The notes beneath the pieces were generated by a model. That model saw only the letters and a list, made by a program, of their open reading frames with translations. It did not search any database and was not told where the DNA came from. From Ferrimonas pelagia (GTDB taxonomy: Bacteria; Pseudomonadota; Gammaproteobacteria; Enterobacterales; Shewanellaceae): 64,000 nucleotides of DNA. Shown piece by piece: positions 17,697-26,433 of this stretch; position 1 is the stretch's first letter; every line of letters starts with the position of its first letter. The translations under genes were made by a program, and so were the position numbers. Location of the stretch: positions 29,948 through 93,947 of the forward strand of contig NZ_BAABJZ010000008.1 in assembly GCF_039543565.1 (NCBI RefSeq). Reading direction: 5' to 3'.

Positions 17697-20600
17697 ATGA
17701 ACTCTAAAAAGATGTTTAAGCCGAGCCAATTGGCTCTGGCAACTGCCTTTGCCTTAGGTCTGGCTGGTCAAGCCGCCGCCAGTGAAACCGCTTCTTCCAT
17801 GCGTGGTGCCATCGTTGGTCCAAACGGCCAAGCCGTGTCCGACGCCACCATCACCATTATCCACCAACCAACCGGTACCGTGACCGAGCTGGATGCCAAC
17901 GATAACGGGATTTTTAACGCCCGTGGTCTGCGCGTTGGTGGTCCGTACGCTGTCGTTATCTCCTCAGATACCTTCCAAGATGAGTATCAAGAAGGCCTGT
18001 ACATCGGCGTCGGTGAAGCCTTGCGCTTAAACACCCAATTGAAAACTAACGATGGCGTCGAGCGCATCGTAGTGTCCGGCTCCTCCCTGCCGTTCCGCAC
18101 TGCAGGGTCCAACTCCGAGTTCGGCGAAGACGACATCGCCAGCGCACCCGGTACGAACCGCGACCTAAAAGACGTATTGCGCCAAAACCCTATGGCCAAC
18201 GTATCCTCCGACGGCTCTCGCATGTCTGTTGCGGGTATCAACCCGAAATTCAACTCCTTTGTTGTTGATGGTGTAGGTCAGAACGACGACTTCGGCCTAG
18301 CTAGCAACGGGTACCCAACTCAACGCTCCCCGATCTCCATCGACGCGGTAGAGTCCGTAGCTCTGAATACTTCGCCAATGTCAGCCCGCTACGGCGGCTT
18401 TTCTGGTGCTCAGGTAAACGCGGTAACCAAATCCGGCACAAACGAACTGTCCGGTACCATGTTCTACGAGTACGCGGGCGACAATTTGGCAGGCAAGCCA
18501 GAACAGACCAATGGCAATCGCTCCGCTCAAGATTTCGAAGAGAGCACTTTTGGTGGCACCATTGGCTTGCCACTGATCAAAGATCGTCTGTTCTTTTTTG
18601 GTTCCTACGAGCGCTTTGATTCCCCTCGCGATAACTACTACGGCGCTTCAGACGATCCAAATTTTGATCGTGACAGTGGTGTTAACTCCGAGCAACTGGA
18701 GCGCGTTATTGCTGCAGCCGCCGGCTACGGTCTGAACGATTTGGGCGACTACGCCCGCCAGCAAAACTCCAAGGACGAGAAGATCCTGGCCAAGCTGGAT
18801 TGGAACATCAACGACGATCACCGTGCGTCCTATACTTACCAGCGGACCGACGGGCAGTCCACCAGCGGAACCTCCACCTCCAGCTCTTTCCGCTTCGCTT
18901 CTCACTGGTTTGAAACTCGCCAGAAGCTGGAAACTCACGCTTTTAACCTGTACTCCGACTGGACCCACAACCTGTCTACCGACCTGAAAGTGGCCTACAA
19001 AGATCAACGTAACGAGCACAACCCGGTACATGACCTAGGTATTGGCTCTGTTGAGATCACGACTGTAGGTGACGACGGCCAAAACAAGTCCATCATTTTC
19101 GGTACAGAGCGCAGCCGCCACGCCAATGAACTGGACAACCAGAACTTAGAGATCCGATTCGTTGCCGACTACCAATTGGGTGATCATGCTCTAGCATTTG
19201 GTGTTCAGCACAACCGTCTGGATATCTTCAACCAGTTTGCTCAGGATGCTCTAGGCCGCTTCCGTTTCGACAGCATTGAAAACTTCGAAAACGGTCAGCT
19301 GGATCGCTTTGACTGGAAAGGCACCCGCTCTGGCGACATCGATGACGCCGGTGCGTCCTTCGATATGAACACTACCGCGCTGTTTGTCGAGAACACCTGG
19401 GACGTGACCTACGATCTGGAGTTGACCTTCGGTCTTCGTTACGAGCGTATCGGCATGTCCGACACCCCTGAGCTGAACGAGAACTTCGTGAAGCGTTACG
19501 CTGGTGAAACTCACCATGGTGTGTATGTATCCGAAAACATCGGTAACACCACCACCTTTGACGGCCAAGATATCTGGCTGCCACGCTTCGGTGCCAAGTA
19601 CCAGCTGACCGACGACATCGCCCTGCGCGGTGGTGTTGGCCGCTTTGCCGGTGGTTACCCGAACGTATGGATGTCTAACAGCTTCTCCAATGATGGTCAC
19701 ACACTACTGACTGGCTCTGGCTGGCGCAGCGATGCTTGGGGCGACTGGGACGGTCAATTCACCCTACCAGACGAACACTGGGGTGAACTACCAGAGGGCT
19801 CTGAGGGCTTCGTCAACGCCATCGACGAAAACTTCAAGCTGGCATCCGATTGGCGCTTTAACCTGGGCTTCGATGCCAATCTGGATCTCGGCCTGCTAGG
19901 TGACAACTGGTACTTCGGTGGTGAATACCTGTACATCAAACGTGAAAATGACATCAAGTATGTTGATCTGGCGCGTAAGGCCGTAGAGCGCGATGGCGAA
20001 CACGCCGCCGACTTTACCGGTCGCAAGCTGTACCAGAACTACGACTACCTGACCGAAGAAGTTTGTAGTGCAAGCTATGGCTGTCGTTACGATCTGATGC
20101 TGACCAACGCAGACGAAGATGGCTACTCTGAGGTACTGTCTCTGGCCTTGAGCAAGCAGTTTGACAACGGCCTGCGCTTCTCTGCCGCTTACGCTCACCA
20201 GAACGTTAAAGAAGGTAACCAAGGTAGCTCCTCCACTGCCAACTCCAACTACGAGTTTGCCTGGAGCGACTACGACCGTCACAGCACCGCTCTGGGCACC
20301 AGCCCGTACGAGCAGAAGCACCGTGTCACCATGACCCTAGGTTACGACGCAGAGCTGTTAGCTGGCTACAACTCCAGCTTCAACTTCTTCTACGAAGCAA
20401 CCTCTGGCGATAACTACAGCTACACCATGCGTGGCTGTGGCATGGACTGCGGCAGCTTGAACGCCGATGCGGCTTGGAACGACGGTAACGTACTTGCGTA
20501 CATCGCCTCTCAAGCCGATATCGATGCAGGCCGCGTGATCCTGGATGGCATGACCCAAGACCAATACTTCGCTGCCGTTAATGGCGCGGGCCTGACCCAC

Positions 20601-20921
20601 GGTGCCTACGCTCCGAAAGGTGCTGGCAACCTAGATTGGAACCACCGTCTGGACTTCCGATTCCTGCAGCAGCTGCCGGGCTTCACTGCCAATCACCGCG
20701 CTGAGATGTACTTCGATATCAGCAACGTGCTGAACCTGCTGAACTCCGATTGGGGCCAGCAGCAGTACAGCCAGTACGGCTCCAAGCGTCTGATGGACTA
20801 CAGCTACGATGCGGTCAACGACACCTACACCTACAGCAGCCTGAACACCGGCGATGCGGGTACCGTCTCCCAACGCGCTTCCGCTTGGGAAATGAAACTG
20901 GGTGTTCGCTACCGCTTCTAA
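17697..20921 (+). CDS. TonB-dependent receptor with N-terminal carboxypeptidase-regulatory-like domain (Oar-like)
   Basis: A 1074-residue outer-membrane receptor. It has a signal peptide (about 1-28, ending QAAA), a carboxypeptidase-regulatory-like beta-sandwich (about 32-112: RGAIVGPNGQAVSDATITI), a plug domain starting at ERIVVSGSSLPF (about 120-250) and a 22-strand barrel ending GVRYRF. ATG at 17697 is chosen over TTG at 17688 because it starts a normal signal peptide. Such Oar-like receptors take up large or unusual substrates; the substrate is not evident. It is divergent from the TonB2 operon that probably energises it, and is followed by a terminator and two ENPP-type phosphodiesterase genes, which hints at a phosphoester-containing ligand. 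Confidence 0.9.
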   Translation: MNSKKMFKPSQLALATAFALGLAGQAAASETASSMRGAIVGPNGQAVSDATITIIHQPTGTVTELDANDNGIFNARGLRVGGPYAVVISSDTFQDEYQEGLYIGVGEALRLNTQLKTNDGVERIVVSGSSLPFRTAGSNSEFGEDDIASAPGTNRDLKDVLRQNPMANVSSDGSRMSVAGINPKFNSFVVDGVGQNDDFGLASNGYPTQRSPISIDAVESVALNTSPMSARYGGFSGAQVNAVTKSGTNELSGTMFYEYAGDNLAGKPEQTNGNRSAQDFEESTFGGTIGLPLIKDRLFFFGSYERFDSPRDNYYGASDDPNFDRDSGVNSEQLERVIAAAAGYGLNDLGDYARQQNSKDEKILAKLDWNINDDHRASYTYQRTDGQSTSGTSTSSSFRFASHWFETRQKLETHAFNLYSDWTHNLSTDLKVAYKDQRNEHNPVHDLGIGSVEITTVGDDGQNKSIIFGTERSRHANELDNQNLEIRFVADYQLGDHALAFGVQHNRLDIFNQFAQDALGRFRFDSIENFENGQLDRFDWKGTRSGDIDDAGASFDMNTTALFVENTWDVTYDLELTFGLRYERIGMSDTPELNENFVKRYAGETHHGVYVSENIGNTTTFDGQDIWLPRFGAKYQLTDDIALRGGVGRFAGGYPNVWMSNSFSNDGHTLLTGSGWRSDAWGDWDGQFTLPDEHWGELPEGSEGFVNAIDENFKLASDWRFNLGFDANLDLGLLGDNWYFGGEYLYIKRENDIKYVDLARKAVERDGEHAADFTGRKLYQNYDYLTEEVCSASYGCRYDLMLTNADEDGYSEVLSLALSKQFDNGLRFSAAYAHQNVKEGNQGSSSTANSNYEFAWSDYDRHSTALGTSPYEQKHRVTMTLGYDAELLAGYNSSFNFFYEATSGDNYSYTMRGCGMDCGSLNADAAWNDGNVLAYIASQADIDAGRVILDGMTQDQYFAAVNGAGLTHGAYAPKGAGNLDWNHRLDFRFLQQLPGFTANHRAEMYFDISNVLNLLNSDWGQQQYSQYGSKRLMDYSYDAVNDTYTYSSLNTGDAGTVSQRASAWEMKLGVRYRF

Positions 20922-20941
20922 GCCATAGTCGATACACTGCC

Positions 20942-20969
20942 AACCGGCCGCTTTGCGGCCGGTTTTTTT
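20942..20969 (+). terminator. Rho-independent terminator after the TonB-dependent receptor
   Basis: A perfect 10-bp stem (20942-20951 with 20955-20964), 3-base loop and seven T (20963-20969), 20 bases after the receptor stop. Confidence 0.9.
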
Positions 20970-21009
20970 ACATCAGATACGCACTAAGTTGCACAAGGAA
21001 TTAAACGCA

Positions 21010-22254
21010 ATGCGACTGTTTTTGGGCCTTCTCTTTACCGTTCTCATAGCGGGCTGCAGCAATACCTCGCCCAACGCTGAACAACGTGAGCCGCACCTGC
21101 TGTTGATCTCCGTCGATGGCTACCGCTACGACTATAACGCCATCCACCAACCGCCCTTCCTCAGCCAGTTTGAGCAACAAGCAGCGGTGATCGAGAAAAT
21201 GGCCCCCAGCTTCCCGACCAAAACCTTCCCCAACCATCTGACCCTGGTCACCGGCCTGCTGCCGGAAAACCACGGCATCGTCTCCAACGGCTTCCATAAC
21301 CCGGCGCTGGGTGAGGACTACTTCCTGTCCCGTGCCGAAGCCGTCACCAATGGCGACTTCTACAGCGGCATTCCGTTGTGGTCTTTGGCCGCCGAGCAAG
21401 GCATGAAGTCCGGCACCTACTTCTGGCCCGGCAGTGAGGCCAAGATCGCCGGTCATCGTCCGACCTATTACACCGCCTATAACCATGTCGAAGATTTCCA
21501 GATCCGCATCGATCAGATCGTCGAGTGGTTCGAACTGCCACAAGGCGAGCGCCCTCAGTTTGCCACCCTCTATTTCCACGAAGTGGACAGCATGGGTCAC
21601 TACCATGGCGCGACCTCTGAGCAGGCCCGTGATGCGCTGCATAAAGTGGATGCCGCCGTGGCACAATTGGTTGAACGCCTCAATGCGCTGGCCGATACGC
21701 AGAACATGGATCTAAACATCATCATCACCTCAGATCACGGCATGAAAGATCTGGCCAAGCTGGATCGGGTCTTTATGGATGAGGTGATGGCTCAGGAGCC
21801 CGGTTTGAGTGAACGCCTGCGCCTGATCGGCACCGGCCCTGTCACTCAGATCTACGCTCAGGGCGAGGACAAGGCTGCCGATCTGGCGCGGATGATCGAA
21901 CTGTTCCAGGACATACCGAACATTGAGATCTATAAGCGCGAAGACATTCCGATGCGTCTGCTCTTCAAAGGCCATGTCGCCATCGGTGACGCCATTATCC
22001 TGACCAACGAAAGCTACTTGGATAACGCCGAACGCCCCACCACCTTGATGGGCAATCATGGCTTTGAAACCGCCGCCGTACCGGAAATGAACACCTTGCT
22101 GATGGGCGTCGGTCCGGCCTTTGAATCTGGCGCACGCATCGAGTCGGCCGACAACATCCATGTCTACTCGCTGATGGCAGAGATCCTCGGCCTGAGCATT
22201 GACCATAAAATCGATGGCGAGCTGGCCCCGCTAGCGCCACTGCTGGCCCAATAA
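21010..22254 (+). CDS. ENPP-type nucleotide pyrophosphatase/phosphodiesterase lipoprotein (copy 1)
   Basis: A 414-residue lipoprotein of the alkaline-phosphatase superfamily. The signal peptide ends in the lipobox IAGC (residues 14-17). Metal ligands and nucleophile are visible: LLLISVDGYRYDY (Asp), FPTKTFPNH with the Thr nucleophile before FPNH, FHEVDSMGHYHG (Asp and His), ITSDHGM (Asp, His) and GNHGF (His). By family it hydrolyses phosphodiester or pyrophosphate bonds of nucleotides outside the cytoplasm. ATG at 21010 is preferred over 20953, which lies inside the preceding terminator; AAGGA is 11 bases upstream. A paralogue follows after an intervening terminator. Confidence 0.9.
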   Translation: MRLFLGLLFTVLIAGCSNTSPNAEQREPHLLLISVDGYRYDYNAIHQPPFLSQFEQQAAVIEKMAPSFPTKTFPNHLTLVTGLLPENHGIVSNGFHNPALGEDYFLSRAEAVTNGDFYSGIPLWSLAAEQGMKSGTYFWPGSEAKIAGHRPTYYTAYNHVEDFQIRIDQIVEWFELPQGERPQFATLYFHEVDSMGHYHGATSEQARDALHKVDAAVAQLVERLNALADTQNMDLNIIITSDHGMKDLAKLDRVFMDEVMAQEPGLSERLRLIGTGPVTQIYAQGEDKAADLARMIELFQDIPNIEIYKREDIPMRLLFKGHVAIGDAIILTNESYLDNAERPTTLMGNHGFETAAVPEMNTLLMGVGPAFESGARIESADNIHVYSLMAEILGLSIDHKIDGELAPLAPLLAQ

Positions 22255-22274
22255 CAAAGAGCAACCTTTTAAGT

Positions 22275-22300
22275 AACGGCTGCGCTCCAGCCGTTTTTTT
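22275..22300 (+). terminator. Rho-independent terminator or attenuator between ENPP paralogues
   Basis: An 8-bp stem (22275-22282 with 22288-22295), 5-base loop and seven T (22294-22300). It lies between the two phosphodiesterase genes, only 16 bases before the second start codon. Confidence 0.8.
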
Positions 22301-22315
22301 ACTGGAAGAGAAACC

Positions 22316-23542
22316 ATGCGACCTATATTTGCTTTGTTTGCGGCCATGGCGCTCAGCGCCTGTGGTACGCAACCGCCTAGTCAACCCGAAGAGAAAGCCC
22401 ACCTGCTGCTGATATCCATCGATGGCTACCGCTACGACTACAACGAACTGCACCAGCCACCGGCACTGTCCGCCTTCGCCGAACAAGGCGCCATGGTGGA
22501 AAAGTTGGCTCCGGCTTTTCCGACCCTAACCTTCCCTAACCACGTGACGCTGGTCACCGGTCTCTTGCCGGAAAATCATGGCATTGTCGGCAACAGTTTC
22601 TACAGCCCAGACATGCAAGATGTCTACCGAGCGGGTAAAACCGATATGGACGGCCGTTACTACGGTGGCGTGCCACTGTGGTCTCTGGCTGAGAGCCAGG
22701 GGATGACCGCAGCAACCTACTTCTGGGTGGGCTCTGAGGCGGAGATCGCCGGTTACCGGCCCAGCTACTGGAAACCGTTCGAGTACATCGAAGACTTCCA
22801 GCTTCGGGTCGATCAGGTCGTCGAGTGGTTTTCCATGCCTGAGGATGAACGTCCACAGGTGGTGAATCTCTACTTCCACGAAGTGGACAGCGCAGGTCAC
22901 CGCTTTGGCCCGGATGCACCAGAGACCCGCGATGCACTGCACAAGGTGGACGCGGCACTGGGTCAATTGATGGCACGCCTTGATGCGCTGCCCCACGACA
23001 TCAATGTGATCATCACCTCCGATCACGGCATGGCCAACGTCGAGCAAGATCCCCGCTACAACACCGACGATGTGCTGCGCGATCATCCCGAGCTGAAAGA
23101 AAAGTTCATGATGCGCGGTACCGCCGCAGTCAATCACATCCACAAAATGGATGGTGCCACCGAAGCGGATCTGGATCAGATCGTTGCGCTATTTAACGCC
23201 ACCGAAGGGGTTGAAGCCTACAAGCGTGCCGACGTACCACTGCGCCTGCGATTTAAAGGCCATAACGCCGTTGGCGACGCCATCATTGTCACCAACGATC
23301 ATTACCTGACGTATGATGGTGCCCGCCCGGGCCCTATCGGCATGCACGGTTACGAAACCGCCGCCGTGCCAGAGATGAACACCCTGCTGATGGCCAAAGG
23401 TCCGGCCTTCGAAACCGGTGCCCGCATCGAAGCTGCGGACAACATCCATCTGTATCCACTGATGGCCGAGATCCTGGGGCTGACCATTGAACATGAGATC
23501 GATGGCGAGTTTGAGGTGCTTGCACCGCTGCTGGCCGAGTAA
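22316..23542 (+). CDS. ENPP-type nucleotide pyrophosphatase/phosphodiesterase lipoprotein (copy 2)
   Basis: A 408-residue paralogue of the preceding gene with the lipobox LSAC (residues 13-16). All catalytic motifs are kept: LLISIDGYRYDY, FPTLTFPNH with the Thr nucleophile, FHEVDSAGHRFG, ITSDHGM and MHGYE for the last His ligand. GGAAGAG is placed before the ATG. Because a terminator separates it from copy 1 with only 16 bases left for a start, it is probably expressed by read-through. The two copies differ most in the loop after the nucleophile and before the ITSDHG motif, so they may have different substrates. Confidence 0.9.
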   Translation: MRPIFALFAAMALSACGTQPPSQPEEKAHLLLISIDGYRYDYNELHQPPALSAFAEQGAMVEKLAPAFPTLTFPNHVTLVTGLLPENHGIVGNSFYSPDMQDVYRAGKTDMDGRYYGGVPLWSLAESQGMTAATYFWVGSEAEIAGYRPSYWKPFEYIEDFQLRVDQVVEWFSMPEDERPQVVNLYFHEVDSAGHRFGPDAPETRDALHKVDAALGQLMARLDALPHDINVIITSDHGMANVEQDPRYNTDDVLRDHPELKEKFMMRGTAAVNHIHKMDGATEADLDQIVALFNATEGVEAYKRADVPLRLRFKGHNAVGDAIIVTNDHYLTYDGARPGPIGMHGYETAAVPEMNTLLMAKGPAFETGARIEAADNIHLYPLMAEILGLTIEHEIDGEFEVLAPLLAE

Positions 23543-23559
23543 CGACACGCAACAGATAG

Positions 23560-23588
23560 AAAAACGGAGCCCTATGGCTCCGTTTTTT
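23560..23588. terminator. Bidirectional rho-independent terminator
   Basis: A perfect 12-bp stem (23560-23571 with 23576-23587) with a 4-base loop, A-rich on the left and T-rich on the right. It can therefore end both the ENPP unit (plus) and the beta-oxidation operon (minus). Confidence 0.88.
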
Positions 23589-23605
23589 ATGGCACTCAAT
23601 CGACT

Positions 23606-25138
23606 TCAAGACCAATAGCGTGCTTTAAGCTTGCGCTTGATCAGCTTGCCGGTATCGCTGCGAGGCAATTCGGCGACAAAGTCGACGCTCTTAGGGCACT
23701 TAAGCTTGGCGATCTGATCTTTACAAAACGCAATCAGCTCCACTGCCAGATCCGCATCCCCTTCCCAGTCCGGCTGCAGCTGCACCACGGCTTTAACGCT
23801 CTCACCAAACTCCTCATCCGGCACACCGATCACGGCAACATCGGCCACCGCCGGGTGCATGATCAAAGCATTCTCGGTCTCCTGCGGGTAGATGTTCACC
23901 CCTCCGGAGATGATCATATTGCTCTTGCGATCGGTCAAAAACAGATAGCCTTGCTCGTTTACATAGCCCACATCCCCCAGGGTCGACCAGCCGTTTTTCA
24001 AAGTCACCGACGCGGTCTTTTCGGGCGCCTTGTGATAGGCAAACGGATAGGGACTGGCAAAGTAGATGGTGCCGGCCTGATCCGCTGGCAATTCTTGCCC
24101 GCTTTCGTCGTCAACAATGTGCAGCTCACCCACAATCGGCCGCCCCACGGAACCGGGATTGGCCAACCACTCCTGCGGGGTAATAAAGGTCATGCCGTTG
24201 CCTTCCGAGCCAGTGTAGTACTCGAAGATCTTCGGACCCCACCAATCGATCATCTGCTGTTTAACCGGAATGGGACAGGGAGCCGCGGCGTGCACCGCCA
24301 CCTGCAAGCTGTCCAAGCGGTACTTGGACCGCACCGTGTCATCCAGTTTGAGCATCTTGATGAACATGGTGGGCACCCACTGGCTGTGGGTGATCTGATA
24401 TTGGTCGATGGCCGCCAACGCCGCTTCCGCCTCAAAGCTTTCCATCACCACCACAGTGGCCCCCAGTCGGGTATACGCCTGCAACCAATATAGCGGCGCG
24501 GCATGGTACAGCGGAGCTGGCGCCAAATAGGTGGCCGCACTGCTGGCGCGGAACATCTGCTGCTGCATACCGGGGAAGCCCGCCGCGCTGTTGCCCTCGC
24601 CCAACGGACCGGGCATAAACGGACGGCTGATCCCCTTAGGTTTGCCCGTCGTCCCCGAGGAGTACATCATGTTCAGCCCTTCGCACTCATCGTCGATGCG
24701 CTGTGCTGGCATGGCATCGCGCTCGGTTTCAAACCGGCGCAATCCCGCCACATCGCCGCCCACCGAGAAGCCAGGACAGCTCAGCTTTAATCCGTCGATG
24801 GACAGCTTGGCGGCCACCTTGGCCGACACCACAAACGCCTTGGCGTCGCAATCGTCGATCATATACGCCGCTTCCTCGGCAGTGAGCCCGATCGGTACCG
24901 GCGTAAAGTACAAGCCGGAGCGCAACGCCGCCCAACTGACCGCCAGATATTCCAAGCTGTTTTCCGCCATCACCGCGATGTGATCGCCGTTCTCCAGCCC
25001 CAGGGAGCGCAGCAGCTGTGCCCCCCGGTTACTGACGTCTTCCAGCTGAGCAAAGGTCAACTGCTCGCCGCTGCCGGCCATAATAATGGCGGGCTTGTCC
25101 GGCGTGCTGCTCGCATAGGTACAGGGGTGTAAGCTCAT
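23606..25138 (-). CDS. Acyl-CoA synthetase, AMP-forming
   Basis: A 510-residue ANL-superfamily enzyme that activates a carboxylic acid with ATP and CoA. The phosphate-binding motif YSSGTTGKPKGI (about 170-181), the adenine motif YYTGSEGNG, the hinge region DRKSNMIISGGVNIYP and the C-terminal catalytic lysine region SDTGKLIKRKL are all present. The ATG at 25138 has AAGGA 8 bases upstream and is preferred over 25147. It is the last gene of a five-gene beta-oxidation operon transcribed right to left and ends at a strong terminator. The substrate may be a fatty acid or a degradation intermediate and cannot be fixed from sequence. Confidence 0.88.
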   Translation of the reverse strand: MSLHPCTYASSTPDKPAIIMAGSGEQLTFAQLEDVSNRGAQLLRSLGLENGDHIAVMAENSLEYLAVSWAALRSGLYFTPVPIGLTAEEAAYMIDDCDAKAFVVSAKVAAKLSIDGLKLSCPGFSVGGDVAGLRRFETERDAMPAQRIDDECEGLNMMYSSGTTGKPKGISRPFMPGPLGEGNSAAGFPGMQQQMFRASSAATYLAPAPLYHAAPLYWLQAYTRLGATVVVMESFEAEAALAAIDQYQITHSQWVPTMFIKMLKLDDTVRSKYRLDSLQVAVHAAAPCPIPVKQQMIDWWGPKIFEYYTGSEGNGMTFITPQEWLANPGSVGRPIVGELHIVDDESGQELPADQAGTIYFASPYPFAYHKAPEKTASVTLKNGWSTLGDVGYVNEQGYLFLTDRKSNMIISGGVNIYPQETENALIMHPAVADVAVIGVPDEEFGESVKAVVQLQPDWEGDADLAVELIAFCKDQIAKLKCPKSVDFVAELPRSDTGKLIKRKLKARYWS

Positions 25139-25194
25139 CGTATTCATCCTTGTCGAAATATGGACTCTGGGTCGTGTCGAAAGTGAGCCACCAC

Positions 25195-26421
25195 TTACAG
25201 TCCGGTGGGCAGTTCATTAAAAGGCACGGTTTTGTCCTCACGACTCTCTTGCGGCATCTGCAGCACCTGCTCGGCGATGATATTGCGCAGCACTTCGTCG
25301 GTACCGCCGGCCAGTCGCACCCCAGGGGAGAACAAAAACTCTTTCTGATAATGCGCCTGCATACGGGCCAACGTGGGATCGGTGATCACCCCGGCCTGCC
25401 CCAGCAGTTGCACCGCATAGCGGTTGATCGCCTGATTCATCGGCGCCGCCACCAACTTGGCGATGGAGCCCTCAGGTCCTGGCATCGCCCCTTTGGACAG
25501 CGCGGTCAAAATGCGGTTATTGGTGTGCTTCAGGCCCGCATAACGGACATACCAGTCCGCCATATGGCTGCGCACCATGCCATCGTCAATGGCAGGTTTG
25601 CCATTGATCTGCAGGCTCTTGCTCAGTTCATGGAAGCGGGCAAAGCCGGTCGGCTGCGCATTTCCCACCGCCAGACGCTCATTCATCAACACCGTCAAAC
25701 AGCCCTTCCAGCCGCCACCGATCTCGCCGAGCACCTGATCGTCCGACACCACCGCGTCGTTAAAGAACACCTCGGAGAAGTGGCCGCCACCATCCGCCTG
25801 CTTAATGGGACGGGCGTCTACGCCTGGCTGCTTCATATCGATAAAGAACAGGGTCAAACCCTTATGTTTCGGCACGGTGGGATCGGTACGGCACAGCACG
25901 ATACCGTAATCGGCAAAGTGCGCCCCGGAGGTCCAAACCTTCTGGCCGTTGATCCGCCATTTATCCCCGTCCCGCTTGGCGGTGGTACGCAGCGCCGCAA
26001 TGTCCGATCCCGCCGAGGGTTCGGAGAACAACTGGCACCAGACGTCTTGACCACTGGCCAAACGCGGCAGGTATTGCGCCTTCTGTTCATTACTGGCAAA
26101 CGCCATCAGCGCTGGCGCGCACATGCCCAAACCAATGGTGAAGAAGTCATCCAGCTCATCGTACTGGGCCACTTCCTGGCGCCAGATCACCTGCTCCATC
26201 GGCGTACCACCGCGACCGCCCAGGACTTTCGGCCAGGCGATGGCGCCCCAACCAGCCGCGGCTTTTTTGCCCTGCCACTGCTTAGCGTCCGCCAGTTTAG
26301 CCTCGTCACTCAGGGCCATCTTGCCCGGCTCTCCCGCTTGCTTTCGCTGGGCATTGGCCGCCAACCACTCTTGTACTTCAGCGCGGAACTCGGCTTGTAC
26401 CGCCGTATCGTTAAAATCCAT
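25195..26421 (-). CDS. Acyl-CoA dehydrogenase (larger subunit or enzyme)
   Basis: A 408-residue flavoenzyme. It has the N-terminal helical domain, the FAD-binding middle domain (CQLFSEPSAGSDIAALRTTA, then GQKVWTSGAHFADYGIVLCRTD) and a C-terminal helical bundle ending with the GGTDEVLRNIIAEQVL segment. It catalyses alpha,beta-dehydrogenation of acyl-CoA. It is adjacent to a second, shorter dehydrogenase 12 bases upstream. The MNERLAVG segment resembles the region of the catalytic Glu in the heteromeric steroid-type dehydrogenases, but that assignment is tentative. Confidence 0.9.
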   Translation of the reverse strand: MDFNDTAVQAEFRAEVQEWLAANAQRKQAGEPGKMALSDEAKLADAKQWQGKKAAAGWGAIAWPKVLGGRGGTPMEQVIWRQEVAQYDELDDFFTIGLGMCAPALMAFASNEQKAQYLPRLASGQDVWCQLFSEPSAGSDIAALRTTAKRDGDKWRINGQKVWTSGAHFADYGIVLCRTDPTVPKHKGLTLFFIDMKQPGVDARPIKQADGGGHFSEVFFNDAVVSDDQVLGEIGGGWKGCLTVLMNERLAVGNAQPTGFARFHELSKSLQINGKPAIDDGMVRSHMADWYVRYAGLKHTNNRILTALSKGAMPGPEGSIAKLVAAPMNQAINRYAVQLLGQAGVITDPTLARMQAHYQKEFLFSPGVRLAGGTDEVLRNIIAEQVLQMPQESREDKTVPFNELPTGL

Positions 26422-26433
26422 GATCTTTCTCCC

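Noticed and set aside
17681..17707. Nine-codon leader peptide overlapping the receptor start
   Set aside because: No ribosome-binding site or regulatory codons; overlap with the receptor start makes it most likely chance.
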